Below, one piece after another: positions 1-5,531 of a stretch of 11,593 nt of DNA. Positions within the stretch are counted from its first letter, which is position 1; every line of letters begins with the position of its first letter. Source of the DNA: Chloroflexota bacterium (GTDB lineage Bacteria > Chloroflexota > UBA6077 > CF-72); NCBI GenBank assembly GCA_019242065.1, contig JAFAWJ010000345.1:1-11593 (forward strand). The letters run 5' to 3'. Under the pieces are notes generated by a model. That model was not told the DNA's origin and made no database searches. It saw only the letters and a program-made list of their open reading frames with translations. The position numbers were made by a program, and so were the translations under genes.

Positions 1-2
1 TC

Positions 3-1403
3 AGCAACGTCGAGCTGGTGCTGCTGTTCGCCGATGGGCTCACCCGCACGACGCACTCCGATGCCAACGGCGACTTCCACTTCGAGGGTCTGAAGCCGGG
101 CACGTACCACGTCGAGGTGACCGCGCCGACCGACTATGTGCCGACCACCGATGCCGGCCAGGACGTCGACGTCGCCGACGGTGTGGATACGCCCTACGTC
201 ACGTTTGGCCTGATCACGCGCGAAGCGGCGGGCCTGCCGCCCAATGGCGACGCACAAGAGGCCGCGTCAGATGACGAGCAGATCGTCGCGCTCGCCTCAG
301 TCACGTCGCTGCCGCTGCGGTTTGCCGAAGGACGCGACCTGATGGCGCAGGTGCAGCGTCGCGTCCTGGGAGACGGATTGATCTGGCTCGGCGTGCCGTT
401 CCGCTCGCAACTGGACGGCGGTGACTTCCAGTACGTCAACTGCGGGCCCGCGTCGCTGACGATGGTGCTGGCCGCGTTCGGCCTGGAAGTCGGTCCGTCG
501 CAGGTGCGCGACTACCTGAACAACATGATCGACAACTTCAACACGGACCTGGGGACCAGTCTCGACGTGCTGGCGCGGATCGCCACTCAAGCCGGGCTGA
601 CCCCGATGGACCTGTACAGCGACCAGGGCGGCTATCGCAACTGGTCGACGGACGCGGTGCGCTGGCACGTGCAGCAGGGGCACCCGGTCATTACGCTGGT
701 CAAGTACCGCAACCTGCCCGGGCATACCAGTTCGCTGTCCGATTTCGACCACTACATCGTGATCACCGGGCTGACGCCGAACGGCTTCATCTACAACGAC
801 GGCGCCTTCGCGACCACGCTCGGCTACGGACTCGAGATCTCGGACGTCGAGCTCGAATACGCCTGGGACAATTCCTCGATCCCCCACCACGCCGTGGCGC
901 TGGGTCTGTCGCCCGATCAAAAAGCGCTGACGTTCCCCGAGCTGCCGAGAAAGCTGACGGCTGTCCCAACCGAAAACGTGGCGCGCGGCGCGCGACGGCT
1001 GGCAGACGCCGACGCGGATGCGGCCGGTCGGGCGCCCCTTGTATTGACGCCAGTGGTGCCGGTGGCTCAGGTGGCGCCAACGGTCTCGCCGGGGCCGGTG
1101 TCCCTGATTGGTGACGGCTGGGAGGACGATCCCGCGTTGAACGTCTCGCCGCCGCCAGAGCCCGGCACGCCGATGGGCCTGAACCTGGACCCGACGCAGC
1201 AGCCGACCCTGGAGGCAACCCCCGGTCCAGGCGCGCAGGTGCCCAAGCTCCTGATCCTGCTCGGCGCCGGCTGGCTGCTGTGGTGCGTCCTCACGCTGAG
1301 CGGCGCCAGCGCCCGCCGCCTGAACGCAATCCGCTGGCCACGGCCGCGGCTGCCGCGCTGGCGGGGCAAGACACGCGCTGGACCGGATCTGGACGCTGCC
1401 TAG
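3..1403 (+). CDS. Membrane-anchored C39-like cysteine peptidase with SdrD/prealbumin-like domain (5' partial)
   Basis: The frame is open to the left edge, so the true start lies outside the window and the GTG at 18 is probably internal. The visible part begins with a beta-sandwich repeat of the SdrD B-like or carboxypeptidase-regulatory type (roughly codons 1-65, with DANGDFHFEGLKPGTYHVEV), as found in surface proteins. A Peptidase_C39_2-like papain-fold domain follows: NCGPASL places the candidate nucleophile Cys at codon 441-443, DHYIVITGL gives the candidate His, and YNDGAF gives an Asn/Asp. A Pro-rich linker leads to one hydrophobic segment near the C terminus (PKLLILLGAGWLLW) and an Arg/Lys-rich tail, which predicts an extracellular enzyme held by a C-terminal membrane anchor with its tail in the cytoplasm. 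No LPXTG motif is seen. The substrate is unknown; it could cleave peptides or act as a surface adhesin-like protein. The family call is good and the function is inferred. Confidence 0.82.
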   Translation, partial: SNVELVLLFADGLTRTTHSDANGDFHFEGLKPGTYHVEVTAPTDYVPTTDAGQDVDVADGVDTPYVTFGLITREAAGLPPNGDAQEAASDDEQIVALASVTSLPLRFAEGRDLMAQVQRRVLGDGLIWLGVPFRSQLDGGDFQYVNCGPASLTMVLAAFGLEVGPSQVRDYLNNMIDNFNTDLGTSLDVLARIATQAGLTPMDLYSDQGGYRNWSTDAVRWHVQQGHPVITLVKYRNLPGHTSSLSDFDHYIVITGLTPNGFIYNDGAFATTLGYGLEISDVELEYAWDNSSIPHHAVALGLSPDQKALTFPELPRKLTAVPTENVARGARRLADADADAAGRAPLVLTPVVPVAQVAPTVSPGPVSLIGDGWEDDPALNVSPPPEPGTPMGLNLDPTQQPTLEATPGPGAQVPKLLILLGAGWLLWCVLTLSGASARRLNAIRWPRPRLPRWRGKTRAGPDLDAA

Positions 1404-1433
1404 ACGACGCTGCCTGGACGGCGCTGCCTAGAC
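1392..1433. repeat. Three tandem 14-bp repeats spanning a convergent stop-codon junction
   Basis: Three head-to-tail copies are seen: GACGCTGCCTAGAC (1392-1405), GACGCTGCCTGGAC (1406-1419) and GGCGCTGCCTAGAC (1420-1433). Copies 2 and 3 each differ from copy 1 by one base. The TAG stop of the plus-strand peptidase gene lies in copy 1, and the TAG stop of the minus-strand YchF-type gene lies in copy 3. The unit length is not a multiple of three. The array may come from local slippage duplication that extended the junction; no T-tract or strong hairpin supports a terminator. Confidence 0.85.
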
Positions 1434-2498
1434 GTTGAAGAGGACGTGGAGTACATCGCCGTCGGAGACGATGTAGCTTTTGCCTTCCTGTCGCACCCAG
1501 CCGTGTTTCTTGGCGGCCGCCTCGCTGCCGGCTTCCAGCAGTTTGTCCCAGCGAATGACCTCGGCGCGGATGAAGCCGCGCGCCAGGTCCGAGTGGATCT
1601 CGCCCGCGGCGTCCTGGGCGTTGGTCCCGCGCCGAATCGTCCAGGCGCGGCACTCGTCCTCGCCAGCGGTGAAAAACGAGATCAGCTCCGCCAGCCGGTA
1701 CGCTTCCGTGGTAACCGCGCCGAGCTGACTGCCACTCACCCCCAGGGCTTCCATGAACTCGGCGGCGTCCTCGGGACTCAGCTCGCCTAACTCCATCTCC
1801 AGCTTGCCAGGCAGCGCCAGGACGCCTGTCAGTGGCAGCTCGACCGTCAGCTCCTCGAGCCCGGCCAGCACCTCGTCACCCGCCTGGTCGTCGGCCAGGT
1901 TCACGACCACCAGTGTCGGCTTCAAGGTCAGAAAGCCGAAGCTGGCCACCGCTTTGTGCTCCTCAGCATCCAGCGTCACGGTTCTGGCCGGCTGACCCGC
2001 CTCGAGCACCGGCCGCAGTCGCCCGAGGACGCTCAGCTCGCGCTCCTTGGCCGCCCGTTCGGCCGGCGTGCCTTTGGCTCCGAGGCGTAGCTCCTTCTCC
2101 AGGCGATCGACACGCTTTTCGATCTGCGATAAGTCGGCGAGCTGCAGCTCGAGGCTGAAGTCTTCGAAGTCCGCTCGTGGGCCGCGTTCGGACTGGAAGC
2201 CACCGATCACCTGCAGCAGGACGTCCACGGTCCGCAGGTGCGCCAGCACCGCGGCGCTGCTGTCCTGGCCCATGCCGCGCGCCACCCCCGCGACGTCGAC
2301 GAAACGCACCTCGGCGGGCGTGTGCTTTACGGGCTGGAACAGCGCCGAGAGCTGGTCGAGTCGGTCGTCGGGCACCTTGACCACGGCCAGATTGGGCTCG
2401 GCCCCCGCATAGCCGCCGATACTGGCGTGCTGGTGGGCCAACGCGTTGAACAGCGTCGTCTTGCCGGCGCCTGGCAACCCCGCGATGCCGATCTGCAT
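1428..2498 (-). CDS. ychF: YchF/OLA1-type ATPase (TRAFAC class, Obg family, TGS domain)
   Basis: This 356-residue protein is near the usual YchF length of about 363. It opens with a P-loop, GLPGAGKTT (residues 7-15), and has the Walker B/G3 region FVDVAGVARG (67-75), in which a hydrophobic residue follows DxAG, as in HAS-type NTPases. A charged helical segment (about 112-160) matches the coiled-coil insertion. The C-terminal TGS domain (about 273-356) runs from LISFFTAGEDECRAWTIRRG to the characteristic end GDVLHVLFNV. YchF proteins bind ribosomes, hydrolyse ATP rather than GTP, and affect translation and oxidative-stress responses. The G1 motif (GAGKTT instead of NVGKST) and the G4-equivalent (NLAD instead of NxxE) differ from classical YchF, so this may be a sister group often annotated as a DUF933 protein. 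It lies 6 nt downstream of a 62-codon gene and is probably co-transcribed with it. Confidence 0.9.
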   Translation of the reverse strand: MQIGIAGLPGAGKTTLFNALAHQHASIGGYAGAEPNLAVVKVPDDRLDQLSALFQPVKHTPAEVRFVDVAGVARGMGQDSSAAVLAHLRTVDVLLQVIGGFQSERGPRADFEDFSLELQLADLSQIEKRVDRLEKELRLGAKGTPAERAAKERELSVLGRLRPVLEAGQPARTVTLDAEEHKAVASFGFLTLKPTLVVVNLADDQAGDEVLAGLEELTVELPLTGVLALPGKLEMELGELSPEDAAEFMEALGVSGSQLGAVTTEAYRLAELISFFTAGEDECRAWTIRRGTNAQDAAGEIHSDLARGFIRAEVIRWDKLLEAGSEAAAKKHGWVRQEGKSYIVSDGDVLHVLFNV

Positions 2499-2504
2499 AC
2501 CGGC

Positions 2505-2693
2505 CTACTGCGATTCTTCGAGCAGGCGGCTGATCTTGGCGCGCTCGTCGAGATACTTGTTCTGACCGACGAAGAAGCCCATGCGCTGGGTGACGATCTT
2601 GATGCTGTCCCGCAGGGTGAGCCCCAACTGGTCAGTTTCGTAGATCGCCTGTTGGAGGGGGGTCAGACTGGGCAGGCTGTCGAGGGAATGCAT
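2505..2693 (-). CDS. Small uncharacterised 62-residue protein upstream of the ychF-type gene
   Basis: This is an ATG-started frame of 62 codons with only 6 nt between its stop and the ychF-type start codon, so the two probably form one transcript. The product is soluble-looking, with no membrane segment, signal or cysteine. It appears mainly helical: SLTPLQQAIYETDQLGLTL, then DSIKIVTQRMGFFVGQNKY, then a charged C-terminal helix. I do not recognise the family. The protein-like composition, the tight fit between ychF and the divergent HIT gene, and the lack of any competing frame in this gap support it being real. No Shine-Dalgarno is evident before the ATG. A TACAAT hexamer on the minus strand (2710-2715) lies 16 nt before it and could be its -10 box. 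A link to translation or to YchF function is only a guess from position. Confidence 0.6.
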   Translation of the reverse strand: MHSLDSLPSLTPLQQAIYETDQLGLTLRDSIKIVTQRMGFFVGQNKYLDERAKISRLLEESQ

Positions 2694-2708
2694 TGGCGAA
2701 CGCGCCCG

Positions 2709-2715
2709 TATTGTA
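2709..2715. promoter_or_regulatory. Overlapping opposite-strand -10-like boxes in a 25-bp divergent gap
   Basis: The 25 bases between the divergent ATG (minus, 2693) and GTG (plus, 2719) contain TATTGTA. Read on the minus strand this gives TACAAT (5 of 6 to the sigma-70 -10 consensus), and on the plus strand TATTGT (4 of 6). No convincing -35 was found for either. If either is used, any upstream promoter elements must lie inside the neighbouring coding sequence, and the plus-strand mRNA would be leaderless or nearly so. Consensus match only. Confidence 0.35.
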
Positions 2716-2718
2716 GCC

Positions 2719-3234
2719 GTGAGCGCCGCCTACACTTCATGGGTGGAGCGGCTCTGGACTCCCTGGCGACGGGCGTACCTCGAAGGTTCGGGCGACAGCC
2801 ACGCGGATGGCTGTTTCTTGTGCGATCACGCGGCTGATCCTGAGCATGATCGCCAAAACCTGGTGCTGTTTCGCGCGCCGCTGGTGTTCGTGCTGCTGAA
2901 CCTGTATCCGTACAACAGCGGGCACCTGATGGTGGCGCCGTATGCCCACACCGGGGACCTGGCAGGACTCGAGGGTGACATTGCCGCTGGCCTGATGCAG
3001 GCGACGCAACTGGCGGTTGGCGCGCTTGGGCGCGTGTATGCGCCAGACGGGTTCAACGTCGGCATGAACCTGGGCAAGTCAGCCGGGGCCGGGGTGCCGG
3101 ATCACCTGCACGTGCACGTGGTGCCGCGCTGGAATGGCGACACCAACTTCATGCCGGTGGTGGGTGGGACCAAGGTGCTACCCGAGAGTCTGGAGCAAAC
3201 GTACGCGCGCCTGGTAGGACAATTCGACGCGTGA
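2719..3234 (+). CDS. HIT-family Ap4A phosphorylase/hydrolase-like protein
   Basis: This 171-residue protein carries the histidine-triad motif HLHVHVV (residues 129-135), preceded by GFNVGMNLGKSAGAG and followed by VPRWNGDTNFMPVVGGTKV. That block is typical of the HIT branch that includes mycobacterial diadenosine tetraphosphate phosphorylase. The N-terminal RLWTPWR motif, a CFLC pair (Cys32, Cys35) and NLYPYNSGHLMVAPY complete the family pattern, and the CxxC plus a His may bind zinc. These enzymes cleave dinucleoside polyphosphates or nucleoside phosphoramidates through a covalent nucleotidyl-His intermediate in the cytoplasm. The GTG at 2719 gives a normal N terminus; the GTG at 2743 would cut it just before RLW. 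No ribosome site precedes it. A 30-nt gap separates it from the cupin gene downstream, so the two may share a transcript. Phosphorylase or hydrolase activity cannot be settled from sequence. Confidence 0.9.
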   Translation: MSAAYTSWVERLWTPWRRAYLEGSGDSHADGCFLCDHAADPEHDRQNLVLFRAPLVFVLLNLYPYNSGHLMVAPYAHTGDLAGLEGDIAAGLMQATQLAVGALGRVYAPDGFNVGMNLGKSAGAGVPDHLHVHVVPRWNGDTNFMPVVGGTKVLPESLEQTYARLVGQFDA

Positions 3235-3254
3235 GGAACCTTTACCCTCTGTAC

Positions 3255-3260
3255 AGGTGA
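3255..3260 (+). promoter_or_regulatory. Shine-Dalgarno site for the cupin gene
   Basis: AGGTGA lies 4 nt before the ATG at 3265 and pairs with the 3' end of 16S rRNA. It is the clearest ribosome site in the window and fixes the cupin start. Most other genes here lack one. Confidence 0.6.
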
Positions 3261-3264
3261 ATCT

Positions 3265-3699
3265 ATGACTGACGTTGCAAACGCGGCGGCGTTTTCCCTC
3301 GAGCCGCAGGCCCGACGGGTCGACAAGCCCTGGGGCTATGAGATTCTGCTGTCGCCGGCCGAGGCGGCGTATACGTTCAAACTTATTCATGTGAAGGCAG
3401 GCAAGCGGCTGAGCCTGCAGTTGCACGACGTGAAGGTCGAAACGCAGACGCTGGTCGCGGGTCGCGGCAGCCTGGTCCTCGAAGGGCCCGACGGCCAATT
3501 GCACGACGTCGAGATGCAGCCTGGCGTCGGCTACCACGTGGCTGTGGGTCAGCGGCATCGGCTGTGCGCCGCGGCGGACTCGGACGCGACGATTATCGAG
3601 GCGTCGACACCCGAGGCGGGCACCACCCTGCGGCTCGAAGACGACTACGCGCGGCCGCACGAGACCGAGGCGCTACGCCAAGCCGAACGCGCCGGTTAG
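3265..3699 (+). CDS. Cupin of the mannose-6-phosphate isomerase type II C-terminal family
   Basis: This is a 144-residue single-domain cupin. The N-terminal KPWGYE (residues 21-26) is the hallmark lead-in of type II phosphomannose isomerase domains. GKRLSLQLH (47-54) begins cupin motif 1, followed by E59 and the glycine turn VAGRG; GYHVAVGQRHRL (89-100) is cupin motif 2 with His98. His54, Glu59 and His98 are the likely metal ligands. The second motif-1 His usual in classical PMIs (HHHRAE) is replaced by HDVKVE. There is no nucleotidyltransferase domain, so this is the stand-alone form rather than the bifunctional GDP-mannose enzyme. It may isomerise or bind a phosphosugar, or have another role. 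The ATG at 3265 is supported by AGGTGA 4 nt upstream. It follows the HIT gene by 30 nt. Confidence 0.82.
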   Translation: MTDVANAAAFSLEPQARRVDKPWGYEILLSPAEAAYTFKLIHVKAGKRLSLQLHDVKVETQTLVAGRGSLVLEGPDGQLHDVEMQPGVGYHVAVGQRHRLCAAADSDATIIEASTPEAGTTLRLEDDYARPHETEALRQAERAG

Positions 3700-3755
3700 T
3701 CCGAAAACGGCCAGAACGTCGCGGCGCGCAGCCGTGAGACGGCCCTAGTCCGCCT

Positions 3756-4547
3756 GTGCTTGCGCTGCCGCAGGCGGCCTTCTTCCTCCTCCTCGAAGTC
3801 GCCGCGGGCGGGACCATCGCCTTGTTTCTGGTCCACCTGCGCGGCGACGTCCCGCTCGGCTTCACCCGCTTCACCGGCGCGTGCCTGCTCGTGTGCGGCG
3901 CCCTGGCAATCTGGCTGCGCAGCAGCTTCCCGCCCACCGACCTGGTCCCCCCCGCCACCCTGTGGTTCCAGATCGAACGCGTCCTGACCTTCGCCTTCGT
4001 CGCCGTCTTCACCGTGTATCTGATCGTGCCCGCCGCGCGCATTCTGGGCCCGTTGGTGCCCCTGCTGGCGCTGGCCAGCCTGTGGGCCGCGTCGCTGGTC
4101 GTCACCAGCCCACAGCTCGACGGACTGGGCGTGCCGCTGGCGGTCCTCGCGGGTGGCGTGGCGCTCGGCACGGCGGTCACCAGCCTGTCGCTCGGCCACT
4201 GGTACCTGGTGTCCCCAGGCTTGCCCGTGCAGCCGCTGATCCGACTGACCTTTGTGTGTCTGGGAGCCGTCGTGCTGCAGATGGTGCTGCTCCCGATTCT
4301 CCTGTTCGGACCGGGCGCCGACAGCGGCATCGTGCAGCACCTCTTCGACGAGGACGGCGTGTTCCTCGGGGTGCGCGTCGTCTTCGGTTTGCTGGTGCCC
4401 CTCGCCGCCCTGTTGATGACCTGGCGCACCGCCCGCATTCGTTCGCTGGACTCGGCAACGGGCTTGCTGTACATCGTCGCCGCGTTGGTCCTGGCGGGTG
4501 AGATCGCGGCGCGAACGCTGTTTTTCCTGACGGGCGTCGCAACCTGA
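3756..4547 (+). CDS. Uncharacterised polytopic membrane protein (about eight helices)
   Basis: The product is 263 residues, almost entirely hydrophobic. I count about eight membrane segments near residues 6-26, 37-54, 71-91, 97-117, 125-147, 162-184, 203-222 and 234-258. Features that may help family assignment are a charged Glu14 within helix 1, the motif SLGHWYLVSPGLP at the end of helix 5, Gln175 in helix 6, and SATGLLYIVAALVLAGEIAAR in the last helix with Glu249. I do not recognise the family; the helix count and the C-terminal pattern faintly recall DmsC/NrfD-type subunits, but no oxidoreductase partner lies nearby. The GTG start at 3756 gives a short N terminus ahead of helix 1; no ribosome site is seen. 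It ends 18 nt before the PAC2 gene, whose promoter probably overlaps its 3' end. Confidence 0.75.
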   Translation: MLALPQAAFFLLLEVAAGGTIALFLVHLRGDVPLGFTRFTGACLLVCGALAIWLRSSFPPTDLVPPATLWFQIERVLTFAFVAVFTVYLIVPAARILGPLVPLLALASLWAASLVVTSPQLDGLGVPLAVLAGGVALGTAVTSLSLGHWYLVSPGLPVQPLIRLTFVCLGAVVLQMVLLPILLFGPGADSGIVQHLFDEDGVFLGVRVVFGLLVPLAALLMTWRTARIRSLDSATGLLYIVAALVLAGEIAARTLFFLTGVAT

Positions 4548-4552
4548 GTCCC

Positions 4553-4558
4553 TATACT
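4553..4558 (+). promoter_or_regulatory. -10 box of a likely leaderless promoter for the PAC2-acylase pair
   Basis: TATACT matches the sigma-70 -10 consensus TATAAT at 5 of 6 bases. It ends exactly 7 nt before the GTG at 4566, so transcription would start at or within a base or two of the start codon. No ribosome site is present between them. The best -35-like hexamer, CTGACG (4527-4532), is spaced 20 nt away, longer than optimal. Confidence 0.5.
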
Positions 4559-4565
4559 TGGGGCA

Positions 4566-5531
4566 GTGTCTGAGGATGCCGCCGAACCCGCCGCGCTGCG
4601 CTACCTGCCTGAGGCCGAAGCGCTGATCCTGCGCGCGCCAGCGGCCCTGGTCGCGTTCGGCGGATGGGTGGACGCGGGTTCAGGTGGCACGGGCGGCGTG
4701 CGTCACCTGATCAGCAACATGAAGACGCGCAAGCTCGCGGAGATCGACTCGGAAGACTTCTACACCTTCACCGACACGCGGCCGCTGGTGTCGATCGTCG
4801 GCGCCGGCGACCGTGCGGTCCAGTGGCCGCGCGGCGAGTTTCACGGCGCGGTCATCGACGAACACGCCAGTGACCTGCTGCTGTTCGTCGCGCCAGAGCC
4901 GAACCTGAAGTGGCAGAGCTTTGCGTCGCTCATGCTCGACGGCCTGCAGCATTTCGGGGTGCGGTCGATGACGTGCATCGGCTCGATCTTCGGCGCCGTG
5001 TCCCATCGTGGCCAAGTGCGCATGACCGGCTGGTCCAACGACGAGCAGCTGACCGAGCAACTCAGCGCGCGCAACGTGACCTTCACCGACTACGAAGGCC
5101 CGACGGGGTTCGTCACCGTACTGCTGGCCGAGGCGCAGAAGCGCGGACTGCCCGCGGTGGCTGTATACGGGTACGCGCCGAATTACATTCAGGGTGTCCC
5201 CAACCCGCGCGTCTCACATGCCCTGCTCCGCACGTTTTCCGAGATCAGCGGGGTGCCGCTCGAGCTGCGCGAGTTGGAGCGCGCCGGGCGAGCCCTGTCG
5301 CGTCAGGTCGACCGACTCCTGCACGATCAGCCGCAGCTTCGCGAGCAGGTGGAGCGCATGCTCAGCTTGATGAGCGAAGCGGACGCGGCGCAACACGAAG
5401 AAGAGTCGGACCCGAGCGGCGGTCCCGCCGATGCGCCTGACCTGCCCAGCCCACAGGCGGTAGTCAACGAGCTGGAGGAGTTCCTCAAGCAGCTGCGTCG
5501 CGAAGACGCCGGCGACGCCAACAACGACTAG
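4566..5531 (+). CDS. PAC2-family protein (proteasome assembly chaperone 2-like)
   Basis: This 321-residue protein has the bacterial PAC2 (DUF75) pattern: LILRAPAALVAFGGWVDAG near the N terminus, a central LLLFVAPEPNLKWQSFA, MTCIGSIFGAVSHRG (about 135-149), EGPTGFVTVLLAEAQKRGLPAVAVYGYAPNYI (177-208) and VPNPRVSHALL. A basic and acidic helical stretch follows (about 233-275), then a Pro/Asp/Glu-rich linker and a final helix, which look like a regulatory or partner-binding tail. In eukaryotes and archaea PAC2 relatives assist proteasome assembly; bacterial members occur in actinobacteria and Chloroflexota and their role is poorly defined. The GTG at 4566 is favoured by the -10-like box 7 nt upstream. 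Its stop codon is followed immediately by the GTG start of the acylase gene, which suggests translational coupling. Confidence 0.85.
   Translation: MSEDAAEPAALRYLPEAEALILRAPAALVAFGGWVDAGSGGTGGVRHLISNMKTRKLAEIDSEDFYTFTDTRPLVSIVGAGDRAVQWPRGEFHGAVIDEHASDLLLFVAPEPNLKWQSFASLMLDGLQHFGVRSMTCIGSIFGAVSHRGQVRMTGWSNDEQLTEQLSARNVTFTDYEGPTGFVTVLLAEAQKRGLPAVAVYGYAPNYIQGVPNPRVSHALLRTFSEISGVPLELRELERAGRALSRQVDRLLHDQPQLREQVERMLSLMSEADAAQHEEESDPSGGPADAPDLPSPQAVVNELEEFLKQLRREDAGDANND

Noticed and set aside
3691..3711. Possible rho-independent terminator after the cupin gene
   Set aside because: GCCGGTT and AAACGGC form a 7-bp stem only with an internal mismatch; it overlaps the stop codon and no T-tract follows.
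3593..4474. Long minus-strand open frames opposite the membrane protein
   Set aside because: The plus strand encodes a regular eight-helix hydrophobic protein; the antisense frames are Arg/Ser/Gln-rich and resemble mirror images of hydrophobic codons.
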